A DNA stretch of 64,000 nt. Origin: Streptomyces echinoruber. GTDB taxonomy: Bacteria > Actinomycetota > Actinomycetes > Streptomycetales > Streptomycetaceae. The position numbers and the translations under genes were made by a program. The stretch lies in assembly GCF_014651135.1 (NCBI RefSeq), contig NZ_BMWH01000013.1:34999-98998 (forward strand), in the 5' to 3' direction. Numbering within the stretch: the stretch's first letter is position 1; each line of letters starts with the position of its first letter. The notes under the pieces are model-generated. The model was not told the origin of the DNA and made no database searches. It saw only the letters and a list, made by a program, of their open reading frames with translations. Positions 33,202 to 43,281 of this stretch are shown piece by piece.

Positions 33202-34805
33202 AGCAGCTCCTGCACCCGGGCCCGCACCTCCTCGGTGTCCAGACCGCGGATGGTCAGCGTGGTACGGCGGCGCAGCACGTCGTCGACGGTCTCGGCCCAC
33301 TCGTGGTCGCGGGCCCACACCACCTGCGCCCAGATCTCCGGGGCGTCGGGGTGGATCCGCTCGCCCAGCCGAGGGTCGTCGTTGGCCAGGCGCGCGATGT
33401 CGAAGGCCAGCGAGCCGTAGTGGGTGGCCAGGTGCCGGGCGGTGTCCGCGGCCATCCGGGGACCGGGGGCCGGGCCGTCGGACAGCAGCCGGTGGGCGAC
33501 CGCGCGCGGGTTGGCGATGCCCGGCAGCGGCAGCTTCCTCGGCAGTGCCGAGACCGGTTCGAAGTCCTCGCCGAGCGGGCGGCCCGGCAGCGTCTGAAGC
33601 TTCTTCATCACCGTGCGGCCGATGTGGCGGAAGGTGGTCCACTTGCCGCCGGCCACGGACAGCATGCCGCCCTTGCCCTCGGTGACGACCGTCTCGCGCT
33701 TGGCCTTGGCGGTGTCGCCGGGGCCGCCCGGCAGCACGCGCAGCCCGGCGAAGGCGTACGTGATCAGCTCCCGCCTGAGCTGCTCGTCGCGCACCGACAC
33801 CGACGCCTCGTCCAGGATCTGGGCTATGTCCCGGTCGGTGACGGCGACCTCGGCCGGGTCGCCCTCGTAGACCTCGTCGGTGGTGCCGAGCAGGAGCATG
33901 TCCTCCCACGGCAGGGCGAAGGTGATGCGGTACTTGTCGATCGGGGTGGCCAGCGCGGCCTTCCACGGGGAGGTCCGCCTGAGCACCAGGTGGGCGCCCT
34001 TGGACAGGCGGATGGAGGGCGCCGCGCCGGGGTCCTCCAGGCGGCGCAGGTGGTCCACCCACGGGCCGGTCGCGTTCAGCACCAGGCGGGCGTCGATGCC
34101 GAACTCCTCGCCGGAGCGCCGGTCGCGCACCTCGGCGCCGGTGACCCGGCCGCGGGTGAAGCGCAGGCCGGTGACCTCGGCGTGGTTGAGGACGACCGCG
34201 CCCGCCTCGACGGCCGCGCGGACCGTCATCAGCGCCATGCGGGCGTCGTTCATCTGGTCGTCGCCGTAGACGGCCACGGCCTTCAGGTTCTCGGTGCGCA
34301 GCGCGGGCACGTCCTGCGCGGCCCGCGAGGGGCTGAGCAGGTGGCCCACGCCGTCGCCGAAGGCGGAGAGCGCGGAGTAGGCGAACACGCCCGCCCCGAG
34401 CTTCGCCGCGCCGTGCGGCCCGCCCTTGTACACGGGGAGGTAGAAGGTGAGCGGGTTCGCCAGGTGGGGGGCCACCTGGCGGGAGACCGCACGGCGCTCG
34501 AAGTGGTTCTCCGCCACCAGCTTCACCGCGCCGGTCTGCAGGTAGCGCAGACCGCCGTGGAGCAGCTTGGAGGAGGCGGAGGAGGTGGCGCCGGCGAAGT
34601 CGCCGGCGTCGACCAGCGCCACCCGCAGGCCGGACTGCGCGGCGTGCCAGGCGGTGGAGATGCCGAGGATGCCGCCGCCGACCACGAGGAGGTCGTACGT
34701 CGCCCTGGAGAGCTGCTCCCGGACCTCGGCCCGGCTCGGGTTCGCGCCGGAGGCCGGGTGCGTGCCGAGGGCAGGGACGGACTGCAGGGTGGAGGGACTG
34801 GTCAT
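33189..34805 (-). CDS. glpD: Glycerol-3-phosphate dehydrogenase (FAD)
   Basis: A 538-residue membrane-associated flavoprotein that oxidises glycerol-3-phosphate to dihydroxyacetone phosphate and feeds electrons to quinone. The FAD Rossmann motif is LLVVGGGILGISTAWHA; FAGATSSASSKLLHGGLRYL is the conserved family segment. Substrate-domain residues include TTDEVYEGDP, with a C-terminal helical domain. ATG 34805 lies 9 nt after the glpK stop; the GAGGAG at the glpK end serves as ribosome site at long spacing. Third gene of the glpF-glpK-glpD operon under GylR. Confidence 0.95.
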   Translation of the reverse strand: MTSPSTLQSVPALGTHPASGANPSRAEVREQLSRATYDLLVVGGGILGISTAWHAAQSGLRVALVDAGDFAGATSSASSKLLHGGLRYLQTGAVKLVAENHFERRAVSRQVAPHLANPLTFYLPVYKGGPHGAAKLGAGVFAYSALSAFGDGVGHLLSPSRAAQDVPALRTENLKAVAVYGDDQMNDARMALMTVRAAVEAGAVVLNHAEVTGLRFTRGRVTGAEVRDRRSGEEFGIDARLVLNATGPWVDHLRRLEDPGAAPSIRLSKGAHLVLRRTSPWKAALATPIDKYRITFALPWEDMLLLGTTDEVYEGDPAEVAVTDRDIAQILDEASVSVRDEQLRRELITYAFAGLRVLPGGPGDTAKAKRETVVTEGKGGMLSVAGGKWTTFRHIGRTVMKKLQTLPGRPLGEDFEPVSALPRKLPLPGIANPRAVAHRLLSDGPAPGPRMAADTARHLATHYGSLAFDIARLANDDPRLGERIHPDAPEIWAQVVWARDHEWAETVDDVLRRRTTLTIRGLDTEEVRARVQELLGKK

Positions 34806-34814
34806 TACGGGTTC

Positions 34815-36374
<1,560 letters not shown>

Positions 36375-36510
36375 TGTGTGCTCCTGGTGGTGTGGTCCGT
36401 GGCTGGTGTGGGGCTGAACATACGGCGCCTGCGGCGCGGTCCGGTGCCCGCTGCGGGCGGCCGGCAGGTGTCCTGCGGCGCCGGTGCGTGTCACGTCGAT
36501 ACCGCGCGGC

Positions 36511-37305
36511 TCACGCGAAGGCGAGGTGGTAGAGGCCCGCGGCGACGGCGCCGCCGATCAGCGGACCGGCCACCGGGATCCAGGCGTAGCCCCAGTCGGA
36601 GCCGCCCTTGTTGGGCAGGGGGAGCAGGGCGTGCACGATGCGCGGGCCCAGGTCGCGGGCCGGGTTGATCGCGTAGCCGGTCGGGCCGCCGAGCGAGAGG
36701 CCGATGGAGACCACCACGAGCGCGGTGACCAGGGCGCCCAGGGTGCCCAGGCCCTTGCCGCTGTCGTTGAGGCCCTGGGTGAGGACGGCGAGCACCAGGA
36801 CGACGGTGCCGATGATCTCCGTGATCAGGTTCTGCACCGTGTTCCGGATCTCCGGGCCGGTGGAGAAGACGCCGAGGACCGGGCCGGCGCCCTTCTCCTG
36901 CGCCTCGACCGCCTTGGCGGTGGTGGCCTGCGCGCCCGGGCCGCCGACGATCTCCTTGTCGGTGAGGTGGGCGTGGAACTGGCCGTAGTAGGCGGCCCAG
37001 ACCAGGGCCGCGCCGATCATGGCACCGAGCAGCTGCCCGGCCCAGTAGACGGGGACGTCGCCCCAGTCGCCGTTCTTGATCGCGAGTGCCAGGGTCACCG
37101 CCGGATTGAGGTGGGCGCCGGACAGCGGCGCCGAGGTGTAGACCGCCGTGAGAACGGCGAAACCCCACCCGAAGGTGATGGCGAGCCATCCGGCGTTGCG
37201 GGCCTTGGAGGCCTTCAGGGTGACGGCGGCGCAGACGCCGCCGCCGAGGAGGATGAGTAGGGCGGTACCGATGGTCTCGCCGATGAAGATGTCGGAGCTG
37301 GACAC
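36511..37305 (-). CDS. glpF: Glycerol facilitator (aquaglyceroporin)
   Basis: A 264-residue MIP channel with six membrane helices and both pore NPA boxes: HLNPAVTL and AINPARDLGPR. The Asp after the second NPAR marks a glycerol facilitator rather than a water-only aquaporin. It lets glycerol diffuse across the cytoplasmic membrane. GTG 37305 follows AAAGGAG. First gene of the glycerol operon, 137 bp upstream of glpK; its promoter region contains a GylR-type operator. An unusual extracellular insertion (GGPGAQATTAKAVEAQEKG) lies between helices 3 and 4. Confidence 0.95.
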   Translation of the reverse strand: MSSSDIFIGETIGTALLILLGGGVCAAVTLKASKARNAGWLAITFGWGFAVLTAVYTSAPLSGAHLNPAVTLALAIKNGDWGDVPVYWAGQLLGAMIGAALVWAAYYGQFHAHLTDKEIVGGPGAQATTAKAVEAQEKGAGPVLGVFSTGPEIRNTVQNLITEIIGTVVLVLAVLTQGLNDSGKGLGTLGALVTALVVVSIGLSLGGPTGYAINPARDLGPRIVHALLPLPNKGGSDWGYAWIPVAGPLIGGAVAAGLYHLAFA

Positions 37306-37385
37306 CCGCGACTCCTTTGTCCTACGTCCAGGGGAGCGATAGCGGCCCTGGCCTTGTCTCACTCTAACGTGTATTGCCGATAGCC

Positions 37386-37402
37386 GTTCGACAATGCCGA
37401 CC
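37386..37402. promoter_or_regulatory. GylR-type operator before glpF
   Basis: gttcgacaatgccgacc matches the gylR upstream palindrome at 15 of 17 positions. It lies about 20 bp upstream of the TAGAGT box, so a bound repressor would cover the -35 region. A further half-site (tattgccgat) follows at 37372-37381. Confidence 0.7.
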
Positions 37403-37528
37403 GATGGACGGGAGTCTCACCTCGGTGTTCCGGGTGCGTCAAGACTTCTGTAATCGAAAGCCCGATCGTTATTGATCGACACGGGTTATCGGATTCCGGG
37501 CGGCACCGGCACGCGGGCACGTCGAAGG

Positions 37529-37556
37529 CCGGGACGCCGCCGTGGGGGCGTCCCGG
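37529..37556 (-). terminator. Hairpin after gylR
   Basis: A perfect 10-bp stem (ccgggacgcc with ggcgtcccgg) and an 8-nt loop, 121 bp beyond the gylR stop and before the glpF promoter. It may reduce read-through from gylR into the glycerol genes. Confidence 0.6.
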
Positions 37557-37677
37557 TCTCGGTCTTCGCTCCTTCCCGGTGTGTCCGGAAGCCTTCTCAA
37601 TGCGCCCGGAAGCCTTCCCGGGTGTGCCCGGAAGGTTCCGGAAAAGGTCTTGGAGGCCCCGCGGGGCCCCGGAAGCC

Positions 37678-38442
37678 TCAGAAGCGCTGCGCGCCCAGGT
37701 CCCGCGACACCGCGCGGGCGCAGTCCCGCACCGCCGCGATCAGCTCGGGGCGCAGCTCGCCGTCCCGGCAGACCCGTTCCACGGCGCCGGTGATGCCGAC
37801 CGCGCCGACCGGCATGCGGCGCCGGTCGTGGATGGGCGCGGCGACGGAGGCCACGCCCTCCCAGGTCTCCTCGACGTCGGCCGCGTAGCCCCGTGCGCGC
37901 GTGAGATCGAGGATCTGCTCGAACGCCGCCAGGTCGCACACCGTGCGGTCCGTGAACGCCTTGCGGTCGGCCTCCACGGCCTCGCTGTGCGCCACCGGGT
38001 CGTACGCCGACAGCACCTTGCCCAGGGCCGTGGAGTGCAGCGGCTGCATGGCGCCGATCTCCAGCACCTGCCGGCTGTCGTCGGGCCGGAAGACGTGGTG
38101 CACGATCAGCACCCCGTGCTGGTGCAGGACGCCCAGGTAGACGCTCTCGCCGCTGGAGCGGGCCAGGTCGTCGGTCCACACCAGGGCGCGCGCCCGCAGC
38201 TCGTGCACGTCCAGGTAGGTGGTGCCCAGGCGCAGCAGCTCCGCGCCGAGCTGGTAGCGGCCGGAGGTCTCGTCCTGTTCGACGAAGCCCTCCTGCTGCA
38301 GGGTGCGCAGGATGCCGTGGGCCGTGCCCTTGGCCAGGCCCAGTGCCGAGGCGATGTCCGACAGGCCGAGCCGCCGCTCGCCGCCCGCGAGCAACCGCAG
38401 CATCGCGGCCGCCCGTTCGAGCGACTGGATGTTCCGTGCCAT
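37678..38442 (-). CDS. gylR: IclR-family glycerol operon regulator GylR
   Basis: A 254-residue IclR repressor. The winged helix-turn-helix is at about 6-65 (LSDIASALGLAKGTAHGILR), and the effector-binding domain contains LGVLHQHGVLIVHHV, LHSTALGKVLSAY and GVASVAAPIHD. In S. coelicolor GylR represses the glycerol operon and is released by glycerol-3-phosphate; position and operators here agree. ATG 38442 follows GGAGGCAGG. Its own upstream region has the best copy of the palindrome, implying autoregulation. Confidence 0.95.
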   Translation of the reverse strand: MARNIQSLERAAAMLRLLAGGERRLGLSDIASALGLAKGTAHGILRTLQQEGFVEQDETSGRYQLGAELLRLGTTYLDVHELRARALVWTDDLARSSGESVYLGVLHQHGVLIVHHVFRPDDSRQVLEIGAMQPLHSTALGKVLSAYDPVAHSEAVEADRKAFTDRTVCDLAAFEQILDLTRARGYAADVEETWEGVASVAAPIHDRRRMPVGAVGITGAVERVCRDGELRPELIAAVRDCARAVSRDLGAQRF

Positions 38443-38501
38443 CGCCGTCCTGCCTCCGTCCCCTTCGACTGCCCGCAGCGGGCCGACACCGCCGACGCCG
38501 C

Positions 38502-38520
38502 TGTTCGGCAATGCCGAACA
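38502..38520. promoter_or_regulatory. GylR-type palindrome upstream of gylR
   Basis: tgttcggcaatgccgaaca is a perfect 8-3-8 inverted repeat, 60 bp upstream of the gylR start. A near copy lies before glpF. Confidence 0.75.
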
Positions 38521-38700
38521 CTACCGGTCCATGCCGACCTCCCGCCAATGGTCGGTCCGGATCTGTTTCCGGATCTGTTACGTCAACGGACCCCCGGTTG
38601 TCACATCCTGGTCGCCCCGGTCACCGCGTCGGCGGCCCCGCGGCCGTCCGCCTCGTGGACGCCCTGCCCATCCGAGCCCGCTCCCCGTTACCCTGACGAC

Positions 38701-38736
38701 GTGCGCCTCCTCCCAGAAGAGCGGGGAGCCGCATAG
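38701..38736 (+). CDS. Possible leader peptide of metH
   Basis: A GTG 6 nt after a -10-like TACCCT box opens an 11-codon frame (MRLLPEERGAA) ending at TAG 38734-38736, 32 bp before metH. If the transcript starts at the GTG, this would be the first, leaderless, translated frame on the mRNA. It has no Met or Cys run beyond the start, so any attenuation mechanism is unclear. Confidence 0.3.
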   Translation: MRLLPEERGAA

Positions 38737-38768
38737 CCGACAGCCGTCGCACCCGAGGGAGCCCCTTC

Positions 38769-41700
38769 ATGGCCTCGTTGCCGCCGACCCCTTCTTCCGC
38801 CGACAGCCGCAGCCGCGTGGACGCCCTGCGCGAAGCGCTCGCCACCCGTGTGGTCGTGGCCGACGGAGCGATGGGCACGATGCTCCAGGCGCAGGAACCC
38901 ACGCTGGAGGACTTCCAGTCCCTCGAAGGATGCAACGAGGTCCTGAACGTCACCCGTCCGGACATCGTCCGCTCCGTCCACGAGGCGTACTTCGCGGTCG
39001 GCGTGGACTGCGTGGAGACCAACACCTTCGGCGCCAACCACACCGCCACCGCGGAGTACGAGATCTCCGACCGCATCCACGAGCTGTCCGAGGCGGGCGC
39101 CCGCATCGCGCGCGAGGTCGCCGACGAGTACGCCGCGCGGGACGGCCGTACCCGCTGGGTGCTCGGCTCCATCGGCCCCGGCACCAAGCTGCCCACCCTC
39201 GGCCACGTGCCGTACGCCACGATCCGCGACGGCTACCAGGCCAACGCCGAGGGCCTGCTGGCCGGCGGCGCCGACGCGCTGATCATCGAGACCGCGCAGG
39301 ACCTGCTGCAGGCCAAGGCCGCCGTGCTGGGCGCCCGCCGGGCCATGGAGGCGACCGGCGCCGAGGTGCCGCTGCTGGTGTCGATGGCGTTCGAGACGAC
39401 CGGCACGATGCTGCTGGGCTCGGAGATCGGCGCCGCGCTGACCGCGCTGGAGCCGCTCGGCATCGACCTGATCGGCCTGAACTGCTCCACCGGCCCGGCC
39501 GAGATGAGCGAGCACCTGCGCTACCTCTCCCGCCACTCCCGCATCCCGCTGCTGTGCATGCCCAACGCGGGCCTGCCCGTCCTCACCAAGGACGGCGCGC
39601 ACTTCCCGCTGGAGCCGCAGGGCCTGGCGGAGGCGCAGGAGACCTTCGTGCGCGACTATGGGCTGTCGCTGGTGGGCGGCTGCTGCGGCACCACGCCCGA
39701 GCACCTGCGGCAACTGGTGGAACGCCTCCGCGGCACCACCCCGCCCGAGCGCGACCCCCGGCCCGAGCCCGGCGCCGCCTCCCTCTACCAGGCCGTGCCC
39801 TTCCGCCAGGACACCGCGTACCTGGCGATCGGCGAGCGCACCAACGCCAACGGGTCGAAGAAGTTCCGCGAGGCCATGCTGGAGGGCCGCTGGGACGACT
39901 GCGTGGAGATGGCGCGCGAGCAGATCCGCGAGGGCGCGCACATGCTCGACCTGTGCGTGGACTACGTCGGCCGCGACGGCGTGGCCGACATGAGCGAGCT
40001 GGCCGGGCGGCTGGCCACCGCCTCCACGCTGCCGATCGTGCTGGACTCCACCGAGGTCGACGTCCTCCGGGCCGGCCTGGAGAAGCTCGGCGGCCGCGCG
40101 GTGATCAACTCGGTGAACTACGAGGACGGCGACGGACCCGAGTCCCGCTTCGCCAAGGTCACGGCCCTGGCCAAGGAGCACGGCGCGGCGCTGATCGCGC
40201 TGACCATCGACGAGGAGGGCCAGGCCCGCACCGCGGAGCGCAAGGTCGCCGTCGCCGAACGGCTGATCGCGGACCTGACCGGCAACTGGGGCATCCGCGA
40301 GGAGGACATCCTCGTCGACTGCCTGACCTTCACCATCTGCACCGGTCAGGAGGAGTCCCGCAAGGACGGGCTGGCCACCATCGAGGCCATCCGCGAGCTG
40401 AAGAAGCGCCACCCGCGCGTGCAGACCACGCTGGGGCTGTCGAACATCTCCTTCGGCCTGAACCCGGCCGCGCGCATCCTGCTCAACTCCGTCTTCCTGG
40501 ACGAGTGCGTCAAGGCGGGCCTGGACTCGGCGATCGTGCACGCCAGCAAGATCCTGCCGATCTCCCGGTTCGACGAGGAGCAGGTGCGCACGGCGCTGGA
40601 CCTGATCTACGACCGGCGCCGCGAGGGCTACGACCCGCTCCAGAAGCTCATGCAGCTCTTCGAGGGCGCCACGGCCAAGTCCCTGCGGGCCTCGAAGGCG
40701 GAGGAGCTGGCGGCGCTGCCGCTGGAGGAACGGCTCAAGCGGCGCATCATCGACGGCGAGCGCAACGGCCTGGAGGCCGACCTCGACGAGGCCCTGAAGA
40801 CCCGCAAGGCGCTGGACATCGTCAACGACACGCTGCTGGACGGCATGAAGGTCGTCGGCGAGCTGTTCGGCTCCGGGCAGATGCAACTGCCGTTCGTGCT
40901 GCAGTCGGCGGAGGTGATGAAGGCCGCCGTCGCCCACCTGGAGCCGCACATGGAGAAGACCGACGAGGCCGGCAAGGGCACCATCGTGCTGGCCACCGTC
41001 CGCGGCGACGTGCACGACATCGGCAAGAACCTGGTCGACATCATCCTGTCCAACAACGGCTACAACGTCGTCAACCTGGGCATCAAGCAGCCGGTCTCGG
41101 CGATCCTGGAGGCCGCCGAGGAGCACGGCGCCGACGTGATCGGCATGTCCGGGCTGCTGGTGAAGTCCACGGTGGTGATGAAGGAGAACCTCGAGGAGCT
41201 CAACGCCCGGGGCCTGGCGGCGAAGTACCCGGTCATCCTCGGCGGCGCCGCCCTCACCCGCGCCTACGTCGAGCAGGACCTGCACGAGATCTACCAGGGC
41301 GAGGTCCGCTACGCCCGCGACGCCTTCGAGGGACTGCACCTGATGGACGCCCTCATCGGGGTCAAGCGCGGGGTGCCCGGCGCCAAGCTGCCGGAGCTGC
41401 GGCAGCGCCGGGTGCGCGCGAGGACCGTGGAGGTCGAGGAACGCCCGGCCGAGGGCCACGTCCGCTCCGACGTCGCCACCGACAACCCCGTCCCCAAGCC
41501 GCCGTTCTGGGGCACCCGGGTGATCAAGGGCATCCAGCTCAAGGAGTACGCCGGCTGGCTGGACGAGGACGCGCTGTTCAAGGGCCAGTGGGGCCTGCGG
41601 CAGGCCCGCGCCGGGGGCGGGCCCAGCTACGAGGAGCTCGTCGAGACCGAGGGCCGCCCCCGCCTGCGCGGCCTGCTGGACCGGCTGCAGACCGACAACC

Positions 41701-42284
41701 TGCTGGAAGCGGCCGTGGTCTACGGCTACTTCCCGTGCGTCTCCAAGGACGACGACCTCATCATCCTCGACGAGGCCGGCAACGAGCGCACCCGCTTCAC
41801 CTTCCCGCGCCAGCGCCGCGGCCGCCGCCTGTGCCTGGCCGACTTCTTCCGCCCGGAGGAGTCCGGCGAGAAGGACGTCGTCGGCCTGCAGGTCGTCACC
41901 ATCGGCTCCCGCATCGGCGAGGAGACCGCCCGCCTCTTCGCGGCCGACGCCTACCGCGACTACCTCGAACTGCACGGCCTGTCCGTGCAGCTGGCCGAGG
42001 CCCTCGCCGAGTACTGGCACGCCCGCGTGCGCGCCGAACTCGGCTTCGCCGGGGAGGATCCGGAGGCGATCGAGGACATGTTCGCGCTGAAGTATCGCGG
42101 CGCCCGCTTCTCCCTCGGCTACGGCGCCTGCCCCGACCTGGAGGACCGCGCCAAGATCGCCGACCTCCTCCGGCCGGAGCGGATCGGCGTCCACCTCTCG
42201 GAGGAGTTCCAGCTCCACCCCGAGCAGTCCACCGACGCCATCGTCGTCCACCACCCCGAGGCCAAGTACTTCAACGCGCGCTGA
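38769..42284 (+). CDS. metH: Cobalamin-dependent methionine synthase
   Basis: A full-length 1171-residue MetH that moves methyl from methyltetrahydrofolate to homocysteine via cobalamin. Domains: homocysteine-binding barrel about 20-320 with zinc cysteines C239, C305 and C306; pterin-binding barrel about 345-600; B12 cap and Rossmann domains about 640-880 with D747-x-H749-x-x-G752, where H749 is the cobalt ligand; AdoMet reactivation domain about 900-1171. ATG 38769 follows GAGGGAG. Single gene; a hexanucleotide microsatellite lies 42 bp after its stop. No cobalamin riboswitch is evident upstream. Confidence 0.97.
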   Translation: MASLPPTPSSADSRSRVDALREALATRVVVADGAMGTMLQAQEPTLEDFQSLEGCNEVLNVTRPDIVRSVHEAYFAVGVDCVETNTFGANHTATAEYEISDRIHELSEAGARIAREVADEYAARDGRTRWVLGSIGPGTKLPTLGHVPYATIRDGYQANAEGLLAGGADALIIETAQDLLQAKAAVLGARRAMEATGAEVPLLVSMAFETTGTMLLGSEIGAALTALEPLGIDLIGLNCSTGPAEMSEHLRYLSRHSRIPLLCMPNAGLPVLTKDGAHFPLEPQGLAEAQETFVRDYGLSLVGGCCGTTPEHLRQLVERLRGTTPPERDPRPEPGAASLYQAVPFRQDTAYLAIGERTNANGSKKFREAMLEGRWDDCVEMAREQIREGAHMLDLCVDYVGRDGVADMSELAGRLATASTLPIVLDSTEVDVLRAGLEKLGGRAVINSVNYEDGDGPESRFAKVTALAKEHGAALIALTIDEEGQARTAERKVAVAERLIADLTGNWGIREEDILVDCLTFTICTGQEESRKDGLATIEAIRELKKRHPRVQTTLGLSNISFGLNPAARILLNSVFLDECVKAGLDSAIVHASKILPISRFDEEQVRTALDLIYDRRREGYDPLQKLMQLFEGATAKSLRASKAEELAALPLEERLKRRIIDGERNGLEADLDEALKTRKALDIVNDTLLDGMKVVGELFGSGQMQLPFVLQSAEVMKAAVAHLEPHMEKTDEAGKGTIVLATVRGDVHDIGKNLVDIILSNNGYNVVNLGIKQPVSAILEAAEEHGADVIGMSGLLVKSTVVMKENLEELNARGLAAKYPVILGGAALTRAYVEQDLHEIYQGEVRYARDAFEGLHLMDALIGVKRGVPGAKLPELRQRRVRARTVEVEERPAEGHVRSDVATDNPVPKPPFWGTRVIKGIQLKEYAGWLDEDALFKGQWGLRQARAGGGPSYEELVETEGRPRLRGLLDRLQTDNLLEAAVVYGYFPCVSKDDDLIILDEAGNERTRFTFPRQRRGRRLCLADFFRPEESGEKDVVGLQVVTIGSRIGEETARLFAADAYRDYLELHGLSVQLAEALAEYWHARVRAELGFAGEDPEAIEDMFALKYRGARFSLGYGACPDLEDRAKIADLLRPERIGVHLSEEFQLHPEQSTDAIVVHHPEAKYFNAR

Positions 42285-42326
42285 GCCGGGCGGCGGGGCG
42301 CGGGCACCGGCGCCGGCGGTCGTGCC

Positions 42327-42410
42327 GGCACTGGCACTGGCACTGGCACTGGCACTGGCACTGGCACTGGCACTGGCACTGGCACTGGCACTGGCACTGG
42401 CACTGGCACT
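42327..42410. repeat. Hexanucleotide microsatellite (ggcact)x14
   Basis: Fourteen perfect, uninterrupted copies of ggcact, 42 bp after the metH stop. All six frames read through it as simple dipeptide repeats (Leu-Ala, Ser-Ala, Gln-Cys and so on), which creates spurious long open frames. It is the longest perfect repeat in the window. Confidence 0.98.
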
Positions 42411-42486
42411 CGCGTGCCGTACCCCCGGCCCCCGCTGGATAAACGAGGCGTTTCCGGTGCACACGACGTACACTGGTCGGTCCACT

Positions 42487-42518
42487 GCAGGCCGGTTCCC
42501 GCGCGGGAACCGGCCTGC
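42487..42518. promoter_or_regulatory. 32-bp perfect palindrome in the HAD phosphatase leader
   Basis: Two 16-bp arms (gcaggccggttcccgc and its exact complement) abut with no spacer. A TACACT -10-like box lies about 12 bp upstream and the AAGGAGG ribosome site 10 bp downstream, so the palindrome would be in the 5' leader of the phosphatase mRNA or serve as an operator. Confidence 0.7.
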
Positions 42519-42543
42519 GCGTCCCGCAAGGAGGTGTGCCCGG

Positions 42544-43281
42544 ATGACCGCAACGGTCCCCGCGCCCGGAACCCTTCCCCCCGCCCTCGGCTCCGCCCGG
42601 GCGGGGAAGACCCCGACGGCGGAAGGGTCCGCCCTGCAGGCCGTGTTCCTGGACATGGACGGCACGCTGGTGGACACCGAGGGATTCTGGTGGGAGGTCG
42701 AGGTCGAGGTGTTCGCCTCCCTCGGCCACACCCTGGACGAGGCCTGGCGCCATGTCGTGGTCGGCGGTCCCATGACGCGCAGCGCGGGGTTCCTGATCGA
42801 GGCCACCGGCGCCGCCATCACCCTCGCCGAGCTCACGGTGCTGCTGAACGAGGGCTTCGAGGAGCGCATCGGGCGCGACCTGCCGCTGATGCCCGGCGCC
42901 GAACGGCTGCTGGCCGAGCTGTCCAGACACCGCGTCCCCACCGCGCTGGTCTCCGCCTCGCACCGCCGCATCATCGACCGCGTCCTGGACGTGCTCGGCC
43001 CGCACCACTTCCACCTGTCGATCGCCGGCGACGAGGTGCCGCGCACCAAGCCGCACCCCGACCCCTACCTGCACGCCGCCGCCGGGCTCGGCGTGGACCC
43101 GGCCCGGTGCGCGGTCGTCGAGGACACCGCGACCGGCGTGGCGGCGGCCGAGGCGGCGGGCTGCCACGTCGTGGCGGTGCCCTCGGTGGCGCCCATCGCC
43201 CCGGCGGCCCGGCGCACCGTGGTGAACTCGCTGGAAGAGGTCGACCTGCCTTTTCTGCGCGGGCTCGTCATCGGCCGATGA
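42544..43281 (+). CDS. HAD-family phosphatase (beta-phosphoglucomutase-like)
   Basis: A 245-residue HAD hydrolase. Motif I is LDMDGTLVDTE with nucleophile D37 and acid D39. Motif II is the Ser of TALVSASHRR, motif III the Lys of RTKPHPDPYL, and motif IV is VVEDTATGVAAA. The helical cap after motif I places it in subfamily IA. It removes phosphate from a small metabolite, possibly a sugar or sugar alcohol phosphate. A 30-residue Ala/Pro-rich tail precedes motif I. ATG 42544 has a strong AAGGAGGTG site. Single gene under an unusual palindromic leader. Confidence 0.92.
   Translation: MTATVPAPGTLPPALGSARAGKTPTAEGSALQAVFLDMDGTLVDTEGFWWEVEVEVFASLGHTLDEAWRHVVVGGPMTRSAGFLIEATGAAITLAELTVLLNEGFEERIGRDLPLMPGAERLLAELSRHRVPTALVSASHRRIIDRVLDVLGPHHFHLSIAGDEVPRTKPHPDPYLHAAAGLGVDPARCAVVEDTATGVAAAEAAGCHVVAVPSVAPIAPAARRTVVNSLEEVDLPFLRGLVIGR

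Larger units (their letters stand above)
37306..37677. other. gylR-glpF intergenic control region
   Basis: This 372-bp region contains the glpF promoter zone (TAGAGT -10-like box on the minus strand at 37361-37366), the operator match at 37386-37402, a 10-bp hairpin at 37529-37556 that can terminate gylR, and imperfect repeats of a cccggaagccttc-type unit at about 37580-37650, just beyond the gylR stop. Confidence 0.7.
38443..38768. other. Divergent gylR-metH intergenic region
   Basis: This 326-bp region holds the GylR palindrome at 38502-38520, two copies of a ccggatctgtt-type sequence around 38556-38580, a -10-like TACCCT box at 38689-38694 and the short leader reading frame at 38701-38736. 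I looked for a cobalamin riboswitch and did not find its conserved box. Confidence 0.6.

Noticed and set aside
38521..38768. Cobalamin riboswitch before metH
   Set aside because: I could not find the conserved B12-box core or the expected multi-helix layout.
38688..43049. A 1400-codon open frame antisense to metH that reads through the hexamer microsatellite
   Set aside because: It is the mirror of metH and the phosphatase gene; its composition is that of reverse-complement coding DNA and the microsatellite simply contains no stops.
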